Shown in pieces: positions 26,375-34,747 of a DNA stretch of 64,000 nt. Below the pieces are notes generated by a model, which saw only the letters and a list, made by a program, of their open reading frames with translations, made no database searches and was not told where the DNA came from. Within the stretch, counting starts at the first letter, position 1, and each line of letters begins with the position of its first letter. The position numbers and the translations under genes are program-made. Source of the DNA: an uncultured Draconibacterium sp. (GTDB lineage Bacteria; Bacteroidota; Bacteroidia; Bacteroidales; Prolixibacteraceae); NCBI RefSeq assembly GCF_963676815.1, contig NZ_OY781365.1, positions 1,770,501 through 1,834,500 of the forward strand, read 5' to 3'.

Positions 26375-27268
26375 ATGATCATTAGTCTCAAGAAAACACT
26401 TCTACTCCAGGTAAATAAGATTTATGTGGATTTTTCTATAAATAGAATTCTAAATGCAACTAAACATAACAAACAAATTATACTTGAAACAAGACCTCCT
26501 CTTAAATGTAATGGAACTCCGCAGCATTACTACCATTTCCTTTTTGATTTGGTTTTACCTCTTCACATCTTATTAAGTAAGGCAAGTTCGAATGTGCAAT
26601 TCATTGTAGAAGCTCCCGGACCATTCTCAGATCTATTAATGCGAATGTTTCCAGAAAGAATTATTTTAAACAGCGATGCAGAATGGAATAATGGAATTGC
26701 GAGATATAAATTAATAGGGATGAATCCTAATGGTGTTCATATAAAAAGTGAAGTTTTAGAAAATCTAAAAACGTACCTATCAAATACACTGAACATTAAC
26801 ATTGATGGCTACTCCAACCGCGTTTTATTAATTCAACGGCTTCCTCCTGATACTTTTTATAGATCGGCTAAATCAAAAAATAAATCTGCAGGTACTCAGA
26901 GAAGATCCATTCCAAATCAAAAAGAATTAAAGAATAAGATCGAATCGATGTTAAAACCAGAATATATTTTCAATAATGTTCAGCTTGAAAAGATGACTTT
27001 TGAGGATCAGATCTTATATTTTCATCAGGCTCGACTTGTCATTGGTCAGCACGGAGCCGGTCTTGCAAATTGCATTTGGATGCAAAACGAAAACAATGTT
27101 ATTGAATTCTCGAACAATAGAGAATTAACACATTTCAGGATTATATCAGCCATCAAGAATTTAAAGCATTTCATTTACAAAACAAATGACAGGCATGCAG
27201 CCATTGATCTTGACCATTTTCCCGAATGGATTAAAAGCCAGAAGGAACTAAATAAGTTTTTCGTGTAG
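26375..27268 (+). CDS. Glycosyltransferase family 61 (DUF563)
   Basis: A 297-residue protein with GT61 landmarks: the HYYHFLFDLVLPLHIL block (about 50-65) and the catalytic-domain end LVIGQHGAGLANCIWMQNEN followed by VIEFSN. GT61 includes eukaryotic xylosyl- and GlcNAc-transferases and bacterial capsule enzymes. It is the last gene of the plus-strand arm, and its stop is only 22 bp from the convergent minus-strand gene, with no terminator hairpin between. Sugar specificity cannot be told. Confidence 0.83.
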   Translation: MIISLKKTLLLQVNKIYVDFSINRILNATKHNKQIILETRPPLKCNGTPQHYYHFLFDLVLPLHILLSKASSNVQFIVEAPGPFSDLLMRMFPERIILNSDAEWNNGIARYKLIGMNPNGVHIKSEVLENLKTYLSNTLNINIDGYSNRVLLIQRLPPDTFYRSAKSKNKSAGTQRRSIPNQKELKNKIESMLKPEYIFNNVQLEKMTFEDQILYFHQARLVIGQHGAGLANCIWMQNENNVIEFSNNRELTHFRIISAIKNLKHFIYKTNDRHAAIDLDHFPEWIKSQKELNKFFV

Positions 27269-27290
27269 TGAGAGTAAAACTTATACGTAT

Positions 27291-28355
27291 TTAGAAGGTA
27301 AAATCGTTCAATCTACAGGCTTCGTATAGTCTTGCATTTAATGTCTCAGGATCTTTTGTTTTTTGTATCATCATACTTTTTGAAAAATCGAAATGCCTCT
27401 CAAATTGCTTTTTTACCCAATATTTTTGTTTCTCCAGTGAGTTTGGGATGAAACAACTGTATGTATATGCAACTTCAATACCTGCCATATTGTAATCAAA
27501 ACCATACTTATTTTTTTGCAATCCATTTTCATAGATTGTAGTATTCAAAAAATCCAAAGCTTTTTGAAATTTTTCCGATGTCCAAAAAGGCAAATCAGGG
27601 TAGGTTTGTTTTATTATTCCAAATGCACACAGGTTGAAATGATGATAGCCAATAGCTTTATGCCTCATTTTACTATTATCAATGGTTCGACTTTTCAAAC
27701 TAATTAGCAATCGTTTAATTCCTTCCAATGATATGGGAAAACTTGCTATATAATGCCAGATTAAACCATCTTTGTAAATAGCAAAATTTTTATCTAATCT
27801 ATCAATAAACACTTTTACCTGATTGTGTATTTCTGGGTACCTTTGAGCATCAAACATACTCGCTGCTGCTGCAAACCAAAGTTGATGATTAAAAGTCCAA
27901 TCAATACTTAACACCGTGCCATCCAGGTCACAACGATGCCATAATCCTTTTTCCTTATCAAAGAGATGTAGATTGTAAAGATCCGTTGCCAGCTTTTCCA
28001 ACTTGGGGTTATTCAATTGATCAGAAGCAATTAGTAGAGCTTCAATTGTCCATGCAGCACCAATAACTCCATTACAACTATCTCTGTTTTCTACGGTCCT
28101 GTATTTAAAATTTCCAGGATAAAGTTCTTTTTGGTTTTGTATATAATTTAATGCCTTTTCAGCAGCATCCTTAAATTTATTATTTTGGGTTATCTTATAC
28201 GCTTTTAAAAAAGTAATGGCCCAGTGTCCGGTGTTCCGAATTGGGGTAGAATCGTGAAAATAGGGACCATTATGCCCTGAAGGCATTGAACCATCCACCT
28301 TCTGTAATCGCAGGGCTGCTTCTGTAGCATCCGATAAAACTTGATATAAATTCAT
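27291..28355 (-). CDS. Hypothetical (alpha/alpha)6-toroid protein, glycosidase- or epimerase-like
   Basis: A 354-residue protein without signal peptide or membrane segment. Its repeated helix-hairpin pattern (NTGHWAITFLKAYKIT, GVIGAAWTIEALLIA, FNHQLWFAAAASMFD, KAIGYHHFNLCAFGIIKQ, GIEVAYTYSCF) fits the six-hairpin toroid fold shared by several glycosidases, lyases and the C5-epimerase encoded nearby. I cannot assign a family or catalytic residues. It is the last gene of the long minus-strand arm. It could trim or modify the polymer, or be a non-catalytic glycan-binding relative. Confidence 0.6.
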   Translation of the reverse strand: MNLYQVLSDATEAALRLQKVDGSMPSGHNGPYFHDSTPIRNTGHWAITFLKAYKITQNNKFKDAAEKALNYIQNQKELYPGNFKYRTVENRDSCNGVIGAAWTIEALLIASDQLNNPKLEKLATDLYNLHLFDKEKGLWHRCDLDGTVLSIDWTFNHQLWFAAAASMFDAQRYPEIHNQVKVFIDRLDKNFAIYKDGLIWHYIASFPISLEGIKRLLISLKSRTIDNSKMRHKAIGYHHFNLCAFGIIKQTYPDLPFWTSEKFQKALDFLNTTIYENGLQKNKYGFDYNMAGIEVAYTYSCFIPNSLEKQKYWVKKQFERHFDFSKSMMIQKTKDPETLNARLYEACRLNDFTF

Positions 28356-28369
28356 AATTACAAGGATAA

Positions 28370-29338
28370 TTATTTCTTCTTATTCATCAACACTTTAAAG
28401 AGATGGAAGATTGGTTTTCTACTTATTCTTAATGCTTCAATAAATAACTTAACGGCCTGTAGTAAATCCATCTTTTTAAGGTAATAACCTGACATGATCA
28501 ATTGTATGCGGGAAATACGAGCATTTATTGCTTTGATTTCTTCGTCTTTTACGAAGAATCTTTTCATGGTTTTAAATGTTCTCAATTGCATTTCCTTCTG
28601 CCTTATCAAGGTACTCATCCCCCAGACACCTCCTTCATTCAGGCGATAACATCCTGAAATAAAGTCAAGATATGCCGCAGGCCCTTTTTCAGTAACCTGA
28701 GCGAAAAGGAAATTATCGCCATTAGGTGCCTCTTTCTTTGTGGCAGGTATTATACTAGGAATTGCTGATTTTCTTATTACCGATGTTAAAAGCTTTGGTT
28801 TGTAATCTTCCAGAATAGTTAAATGGCTAATAACAGGCGCTCTGTATTTATTTCCCCAACCAAATTCCTTTAAAAGCTTTCCATGAACATCAACTTCAGA
28901 ATAATTGGTACAACACATAGAGAATTCTGAATTATTCTCCAGAAAGTCAACCTGCTGTTGTAATTTATTAGGATCTGACCAATAATCATCTCCCTCACAA
29001 AGTGCGATATATTTTCCTCGTGCTTTTGGCAATAACAGTTGAGTCATCGGCCTCACACCTTTTGAATACTGATTTTCTTTTTGATAAAAAGGTGTAAAAA
29101 CGCCTGGATTTTCCTTGACGTATTTCTGTATGATTTGTTTTGAATCATCTGTTGAGCAATCATCGTTTATCAAAATCTCTATCGGAAAGTTTACTTTTTG
29201 CATAAGAAACCCATTCAGCGTTTCTTCAAGAAAATTCGCATGATTATAAACAGTACAACATATACTAAGTACTGGTGTCTTTTCTTCTTTTGGATGGTTA
29301 TCCTCCATTCTATTTCCCTTTTCAAGCAGTGAAGACAT
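28370..29338 (-). CDS. Glycosyltransferase family 2
   Basis: A 322-residue soluble GT-A enzyme with NDDCSTDD at 58-65 and the metal/donor motif EGDDYW at 115-120. The C-terminal APNGDNFLFAQVTEKGPAAYLD and YRLNEGGVW segments are shared almost word for word with the GT2 encoded at 33807-34745, so the two are clear paralogues. The start overlaps the stop of the upstream acetyltransferase by one base. Some N-terminal residues (1-20) are not conserved with the paralogue, so a start at the ATG of residue 11 (29308) is an alternative. Confidence 0.88.
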   Translation of the reverse strand: MSSLLEKGNRMEDNHPKEEKTPVLSICCTVYNHANFLEETLNGFLMQKVNFPIEILINDDCSTDDSKQIIQKYVKENPGVFTPFYQKENQYSKGVRPMTQLLLPKARGKYIALCEGDDYWSDPNKLQQQVDFLENNSEFSMCCTNYSEVDVHGKLLKEFGWGNKYRAPVISHLTILEDYKPKLLTSVIRKSAIPSIIPATKKEAPNGDNFLFAQVTEKGPAAYLDFISGCYRLNEGGVWGMSTLIRQKEMQLRTFKTMKRFFVKDEEIKAINARISRIQLIMSGYYLKKMDLLQAVKLFIEALRISRKPIFHLFKVLMNKKK

Positions 29339-30012
29339 TATCGTTCCTTTATGATTTTACATGGATTACCAAAAGCCAGAACATTTTCAGGAATATCTTT
29401 GGTTACCACACTTCCTCCTCCAATTACTGAATTCTTTCCAATCTTAATATGATTAAATACAGTTGCACCAGGTCCAATTGTTACGCCCTCTCCAAGTCTG
29501 ATGTTTCCAGCTAAGTTTGCTCCTGGATGTACAGAGCAAAAATCGTGAATTTTGGTATGGTGACCAATCGAACAATTACGGTTTACTGTAACACCAAAAC
29601 CAATCTCACAGTAAGAAGAAATAACAGAAAGCGGCTCCATATAAAAACCTGGATTTATTATTGCAGTTGATGCAATAACGCTTGATGGATGTATAATTGA
29701 AGCAAAATCATCTTTTTTAAGGTTCCACTTTTTAGCAAAAAAATCCATTAGAAAGATTTTCGTAGAAGGTTTATTGCTGCAAAAACTAAAACCTTGTTTT
29801 GGATACGCTGTTAAAGCCCTGCCATCATAAATTTGGTAATTTATTCCTGTTTCAAAAGGGGCTTCAGATCTTTTTTTTCCGTCATTCATATAAATATTGA
29901 CTTTCCCTCGAAACTGCAATGAATGTAATGTTTCAAAAATCATAGCCAGGTACATTCCACTATAACCTAGTATGTTAATCTCTTTTGCTGTTGTAAAATC
30001 CGTCATTTCCAA
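29338..30012 (-). CDS. PglD/NeuD-type sugar O- or N-acyltransferase
   Basis: A 224-residue left-handed beta-helix acyltransferase. Residues 1-100 form an N-terminal Rossmann-like domain (INILGYSGMYLAM) typical of PglD and NeuD. From about residue 105 hexapeptide turns run (HPSSVIASTAIINPG, NRNCSIGHHTKIHDFCSVHP, ...GNPCKIIKER), with the HHTKIHD histidine in the catalytic position. It transfers an acyl group, usually acetyl from acetyl-CoA, to an amino sugar. Its start lies inside the upstream BKACE gene (38-bp overlap; 32 bp if the second ATG at 30006 is used), so the two are translationally coupled. Confidence 0.86.
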   Translation of the reverse strand: MEMTDFTTAKEINILGYSGMYLAMIFETLHSLQFRGKVNIYMNDGKKRSEAPFETGINYQIYDGRALTAYPKQGFSFCSNKPSTKIFLMDFFAKKWNLKKDDFASIIHPSSVIASTAIINPGFYMEPLSVISSYCEIGFGVTVNRNCSIGHHTKIHDFCSVHPGANLAGNIRLGEGVTIGPGATVFNHIKIGKNSVIGGGSVVTKDIPENVLAFGNPCKIIKER

Positions 30013-30805
30013 ACTCTTTTGCGGGCATTAATTCTTTCCCGGCTTTTTCAATTAGTGTATGAACATATTTAATCAACTGTATATTGCTGGCCAGTTCATC
30101 ATTTTTCCTGTTCCACCAAATATTATCTTCCAATCCTACTCTGACTCCTTTACCATGGTTTACCGCCCACTCAATGGTTGGAAGTTGAAATTTTCCAATT
30201 CCGCCCAAACCAACATAATGGTTTGCAGGAAGATCATCCAAAGCAAGCTGAAAATGCGATTCGATGGATTGCATCCCTGCTATATTCCCAAAAATAAGAT
30301 TCCAGTATTGCCTACCTTCCATCATTTGCTTTTTTAGCAAATATTTCCCGTAGTTGATCATTCCAAAATCAAAACATTCCAGCTCAGGCGCTACTCCATA
30401 TTTCCTCATTTTTACTATTAGCTGCCCAATCATTTCCGGGGCATTAAGCGATGCCTGTTTCGGAAAATTGAGCGAACTCAGCGTTAAAGAACACATATCC
30501 GGTTTCAATTCAATTACCTCAGAGCGTTTTTCAAATTCGGGAAAATTACGCCCCGAAGTACTGCCACAAATAACAAGTTCCGGACAATGCTTTCTTACTC
30601 CTTCAAATATGGTTTGATAAACTCCTTTTCGATATGTAGGAACCTCATTCTTATCCCTTGCATGCAAGTGAGCAATGGTAATACCCATTTCGTAGGCTTC
30701 GTGCACCTGTTCTATAATTTCAGAAGCTGAAACCGGGATATGGGGCGTATCTTTTTTATTCGGAATCATTCCCGTAGGGCAAAAATTCACAATTATTTTT
30801 TCCAT
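29975..30805 (-). CDS. BKACE-family (DUF849, 3-keto-5-aminohexanoate cleavage-like) enzyme
   Basis: A 276-residue zinc-dependent TIM barrel. HLHAR (46-50) supplies two zinc histidines and VRVGLEDN (221-228) is the family's C-terminal signature with E226. BKACE enzymes condense a beta-keto acid with acetyl-CoA to give acetoacetate and a new acyl-CoA (or the reverse). They normally sit in amino-acid or carnitine catabolic operons. Here the gene is embedded in a polysaccharide locus and overlaps an acyltransferase gene. Supplying or consuming an unusual acyl-CoA for sugar acylation is a possible job, by inference. Confidence 0.83.
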   Translation of the reverse strand: MEKIIVNFCPTGMIPNKKDTPHIPVSASEIIEQVHEAYEMGITIAHLHARDKNEVPTYRKGVYQTIFEGVRKHCPELVICGSTSGRNFPEFEKRSEVIELKPDMCSLTLSSLNFPKQASLNAPEMIGQLIVKMRKYGVAPELECFDFGMINYGKYLLKKQMMEGRQYWNLIFGNIAGMQSIESHFQLALDDLPANHYVGLGGIGKFQLPTIEWAVNHGKGVRVGLEDNIWWNRKNDELASNIQLIKYVHTLIEKAGKELMPAKEFGNDGFYNSKRD

Positions 30806-30822
30806 TTACTCAATTTTCTAGA

Positions 30823-31542
30823 TCAGTTTATCCATTTTATACTATAATCACGCACCAATTTAGCAGAATTCTCAATACCATTGAACATCAATACATCAAT
30901 TATTGATAAGCCTCCAATAAAACCTGAATTATGCTGGTTATAAGGACTTAGTTGATGCTGTATAAACCCAAGTTCAACTCCAGAATCAATAAAATTTCTC
31001 TTAGGATAAAATATTTCTCCTCCTGGAGCATTTATATAGGAATCTGCCCCAAATGCCAAACACGTGTTTAGTCCCCATAAACCGGGCTCATTTGCAATTT
31101 TTACTTTGCTCTCAATATTGGAGAACAATTCAATTGCAGTATCTATTTTCAAAAGTGATGCAATAGTTTTTATGCTACGAATGTTGAATTGCAATAAAGA
31201 TCTCTCTTCTTCTTCAAAAATGACATCTAAAAGTTCTATCGTTTCTCGGTAATATGGTGCTCTCCTTTTATAGTGCTCCAACTGAACCAAAATCTTATTT
31301 TTCCATTCACTATTTGAGATTAGCTCGCAATCCGGAAGTTTAGACTTGTAGACTGGTTTCTTTAATCTAATATTGATGTATTGAAATTGTTCTCTTCCCG
31401 GCTTTAGAATGCGGTTACGCGACATCCAACTCTTACGAACATACTGAACGTTATCAAAAAACATAAATACATCAGCAGCATGCATAAGGCTGAAATAACC
31501 AATATATGGGAAAAAGTATGGCTGATGAAGCGCAAGTTTCAT
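30823..31542 (-). CDS. WbqC-like family protein
   Basis: A 239-residue protein counted from the ATG at 31542. The frame extends 8 codons further, but MKLALHQPYFFPYIGYFSLM is the usual WbqC start. Other landmarks are DNVQYVRKSWMSRNRI, GLNTCLAFGADSYINAPGG and QLSPYNQHNSGFIGGLSIID followed by LMFNG. WbqC-like proteins occur in O-antigen and capsule loci alongside DegT aminotransferases and are thought to attach acyl or aminoacyl groups to amino sugars; direct biochemistry is limited. Located between the ATP-grasp fusion and the BKACE gene. Confidence 0.9.
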   Translation of the reverse strand: MKLALHQPYFFPYIGYFSLMHAADVFMFFDNVQYVRKSWMSRNRILKPGREQFQYINIRLKKPVYKSKLPDCELISNSEWKNKILVQLEHYKRRAPYYRETIELLDVIFEEEERSLLQFNIRSIKTIASLLKIDTAIELFSNIESKVKIANEPGLWGLNTCLAFGADSYINAPGGEIFYPKRNFIDSGVELGFIQHQLSPYNQHNSGFIGGLSIIDVLMFNGIENSAKLVRDYSIKWIN

Positions 31543-31601
31543 ATTAAAGTTGAAAAATTTAATCAATCATGCTTTTATCGAGCAAATAAAGATTGTTTAG
31601 G

Positions 31602-33629
31602 TTAAACCATGGTTGATTGCAATTTTTCCTCTCTTTGAAAATGGGAGACTAAAGACCAAATAGTATCATCCATGTTATATTTCGGTTTCCAATTTATATC
31701 CTCATAAAAAGAACTACTATCCATCCCAAATTTCATGTTTATATCTTTCTGTTCGACAACTAATTGCGATCGCCGCCCGCCATTTCTTTGGCTTGAAATT
31801 TCAATAGATTTTTCAGCAAATTCCTTTAATGTATGTGTTTTATTCGTTCCCAAATTATAAATTGGCTTCCAATTAACAGGCTCTGTATTTAGCATTTTTA
31901 TAATAGCATCTACTGCATCTCTTACATCTAGTCGTTCCATCAATTGCATTCCCCCCACTAATTTAATTGGTTCTCCAGCCAATGCTGATTTTACGAACTT
32001 CGACAGAAAATCTACTTCAACCAAACCATCAGCGCCGCCCGACAGCGAAGCCAAACGAATTGAGCTGTAGCATATAGTGTTTAAATGTCTTTTCGCATTA
32101 GTTAGCATTAGCTCACTGGCATATTTTGCCTGAGCATATACACCTGCAGGAGCAACGGGCACATATTCATCCCATGGAGGCATGGATTGCAATCCATAAA
32201 CGCTTTGAGAGGAAATATTAATAATGGCCGGAATATGATTTGTGGAAGCCCGGGTAAACAAATCGCCTGTAAACTTAAGACTATCAGCAATTTGTTGATC
32301 TGAACCATGCGGCCGTGTAAACCCCATATGCAATAAGATATCAACATTTCCTAAAGAAATTCTTCCTGTTTCCAAATCATCTTCATCAAAAACTGCATCT
32401 ACTTGTTCGCCTAACAAGTATTTTGTTTTCTTCTTATCTAAACTAAAAGCCCAAATTTCATATTTCTCTTCTACAGAAAGCTTTTTGATTAAGTTTCTTC
32501 CAAGGTAACCTCCAGCACCGGTAATTAGTAATGTCTTTCTTGATTTTATTTTTCTCTGATTAATTGTTTGAAAGAGATTTAAAACTTCCTGGTCGCGTTC
32601 TAGTGGTATTGATTTATCAGCAGTTTGTCGTACTCCGAAACGGTTATAATTAAACCTCAGTTGGTTCTTTCCTTTATCAATACCTAACCACTCTTTTACG
32701 CATGCTTCTACTTCGTTAAATCCCATCAGTGCACGTAACCCGGTAATACCGGTAAAACGGGGATTCATTTCAAACAACTTTAAACCATTATCGGTTATAC
32801 GACCCTGGATATTCAAAGGGCCACGTAAACCCATCTTTAAGAATGTTGGTGTCAGCTTATCTATAACACTCCACACATACTCATTGTTGTATGGTACAAT
32901 CTCTATTGGTACTCCATTATTCAATTTATTATAAGAAAACATTCTTCCTATCAACTTTCCATCCTGACTGTAAACAATTTGTATAGAAACCTCGGAAACC
33001 TGTGGATTAATATTGTTTTTTATTTGTTTTGTGTAATAATCATAATTTGGATCGGTTTTTACAGGAATGGCCAGTTCTTGAAGAATATGGTTATCCGTAA
33101 TTTTTACCAAGTCTTCTTTGTTATTAATAATCTGAATCCCTCTTGATGCAAAACCTCCTCTCGGTTTGGCGATGAATGGAAATTTACTTCGACCTGATTC
33201 TATATCTTCAATGATTGATTCTTTATTATAGCTTTTAACAAAAACATTTGCAATTCTATTTAACTCGTTGCTCATTCTTTCTTTATCGCGGCAGATAGCA
33301 ATTAGTTCTTCATCCGGATATATGGCATTAATTCCTGCAGCTTTTAACTTATCGGCATTTTGTGCAAAAAGAAGTACTTCATCATCTAGCCCTGGTATTA
33401 ATAAATCAATCTTGTGTTCTTTACATTTCTCAATGATGTTATCAATGTACCCTTCTTCGTAAATGCATTTTGTATAATCGTAAATGTCGCAGTCATATGC
33501 ACCATAAGCAAAGGGATTACTTCCAAAACCGATTGTTTTAAAAGGCAAACGGGATAAACGTAATGAATTGATTATAGATTGACCGATGCCAGTACCAATA
33601 CAGGAAATTCCAATATTATATTTTTTCAC
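31602..33629 (-). CDS. ATP-grasp / NAD-dependent sugar epimerase fusion protein
   Basis: A 675-residue two-domain protein. Residues 1-345 are a carbamoyl-phosphate-synthase-like ATP-grasp unit: pre-ATP-grasp IGTGIGQSII (11-20), PFIAKPRGGFASRGIQI for the ATP lid, and FEMNPRFTG (286-294) for metal and substrate. Residues 362-665 are an extended SDR: TGAGGYLG (370-377) binds NAD, with SSQSVYG (473-479) and YAQAK (498-502) as catalytic serine and Tyr-x3-Lys. The first half should activate a carboxylate and join it to an amine or similar; the second should epimerise or dehydrate a nucleotide sugar. The fusion suggests both act on one sugar, perhaps an aminoacylated one. Substrates unknown. Confidence 0.85.
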   Translation of the reverse strand: MKKYNIGISCIGTGIGQSIINSLRLSRLPFKTIGFGSNPFAYGAYDCDIYDYTKCIYEEGYIDNIIEKCKEHKIDLLIPGLDDEVLLFAQNADKLKAAGINAIYPDEELIAICRDKERMSNELNRIANVFVKSYNKESIIEDIESGRSKFPFIAKPRGGFASRGIQIINNKEDLVKITDNHILQELAIPVKTDPNYDYYTKQIKNNINPQVSEVSIQIVYSQDGKLIGRMFSYNKLNNGVPIEIVPYNNEYVWSVIDKLTPTFLKMGLRGPLNIQGRITDNGLKLFEMNPRFTGITGLRALMGFNEVEACVKEWLGIDKGKNQLRFNYNRFGVRQTADKSIPLERDQEVLNLFQTINQRKIKSRKTLLITGAGGYLGRNLIKKLSVEEKYEIWAFSLDKKKTKYLLGEQVDAVFDEDDLETGRISLGNVDILLHMGFTRPHGSDQQIADSLKFTGDLFTRASTNHIPAIINISSQSVYGLQSMPPWDEYVPVAPAGVYAQAKYASELMLTNAKRHLNTICYSSIRLASLSGGADGLVEVDFLSKFVKSALAGEPIKLVGGMQLMERLDVRDAVDAIIKMLNTEPVNWKPIYNLGTNKTHTLKEFAEKSIEISSQRNGGRRSQLVVEQKDINMKFGMDSSSFYEDINWKPKYNMDDTIWSLVSHFQREEKLQSTMV

Positions 33630-33806
33630 CCTGTTTTTATATTGACCTATGCGTAATCTTTATACTGCTAGGAAATTACAAATTGTTTTTATCTTCACGA
33701 AGATAATGCATTTGCAACAATTTTTTTGCATTAGGCAAAACAAGAATATTACTGCTTTTGCATCTCCACACAATTATACAAGGAAAATATAGTTCTTCTG
33801 TATTAT

Positions 33807-34745
33807 TTAATTCTTCAAGTTCATCAACTCAATAAAAGGCGAAAGCAGTGGCTTACGACTAACCCTTACCGACTCAACTATTAATTTTATTCCTCCAAAT
33901 ATATTTTTCTTTTTTAAAGAATGAATAGCTAAGATTAACTTTATTCGTGCAATACGAGCATTTATTGCCTTAATTTCTTCCGGTTTCTTAAAGTACTCCT
34001 TCATTGCATTGCAAGTCTTCAGCTGCATTTCCTTTTGTTTCTCAATGCTTTGTTTGGCCCAAATCCCCCCCTGGTTTAAGCGATAGGCTCCTGACACAAA
34101 ATCTAGATAAGCAGCGGGGCCCGATTCTGTAACCAGTGCAAATAAAAAGTTATCTCCGTTTGGAGCCCTCTTACTACATTCAGGATACTTATTTGGCAAA
34201 CACGATTTATTTATAAATGCGGTTAACATCTTGGGTTTATATTTTTCGATTATAGTCAAATGACTTATAATTGGATTTTGTAGTTTCTTACTCCATCCTT
34301 TTTCGGTAATAGTGTTTCCTTTTTCATCAACTTCTGAATAGTTCGTACAACACATTGAAAACATTGAATTTTTTTCAAGAAAATTAAATTGTTTTTGCAA
34401 TTTGTTAGGATCAGTCCAATAATCGTCACCTTCGCAAATGGCAATATATTTGCCTCTGGCACGAGGAATCTGAATTCTTGATAAAACTCCTTTCTTTTGA
34501 GAATACTGATTCTCTGTCTGATATATTGGATTTATAATTCTACTGCACTTTTTTTCATATTCGCGTATTATTTCGGCAGTACCATCCGTTGATGCGTCAT
34601 CATGAACTAATACTTCAAATGGGAAATTAGTTTCTTGTTTAAGAATACCTTCTAAACACTCACGAATGAAAAACTCATGATTGTACGTTTGACACAAGAC
34701 AGACACCAATGGAATTGCATTTTTACTATCATATAATTTATTCAT
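33807..34745 (-). CDS. Glycosyltransferase family 2 (paralogue of the 28370-29338 gene)
   Basis: A 312-residue soluble GT-A enzyme. HDDASTDG at 48-55 and EGDDYW at 105-110 are the nucleotide and metal motifs. Long stretches match the other GT2, including CCTNYSEVD, ISHLTI, APNGDNFLFA and KAINARI. It starts 2 bp after the CapA stop on the same strand. A 177-bp non-coding gap downstream separates it from the ATP-grasp fusion, perhaps with an internal promoter. Confidence 0.88.
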   Translation of the reverse strand: MNKLYDSKNAIPLVSVLCQTYNHEFFIRECLEGILKQETNFPFEVLVHDDASTDGTAEIIREYEKKCSRIINPIYQTENQYSQKKGVLSRIQIPRARGKYIAICEGDDYWTDPNKLQKQFNFLEKNSMFSMCCTNYSEVDEKGNTITEKGWSKKLQNPIISHLTIIEKYKPKMLTAFINKSCLPNKYPECSKRAPNGDNFLFALVTESGPAAYLDFVSGAYRLNQGGIWAKQSIEKQKEMQLKTCNAMKEYFKKPEEIKAINARIARIKLILAIHSLKKKNIFGGIKLIVESVRVSRKPLLSPFIELMNLKN

Positions 34746-34747
34746 AT

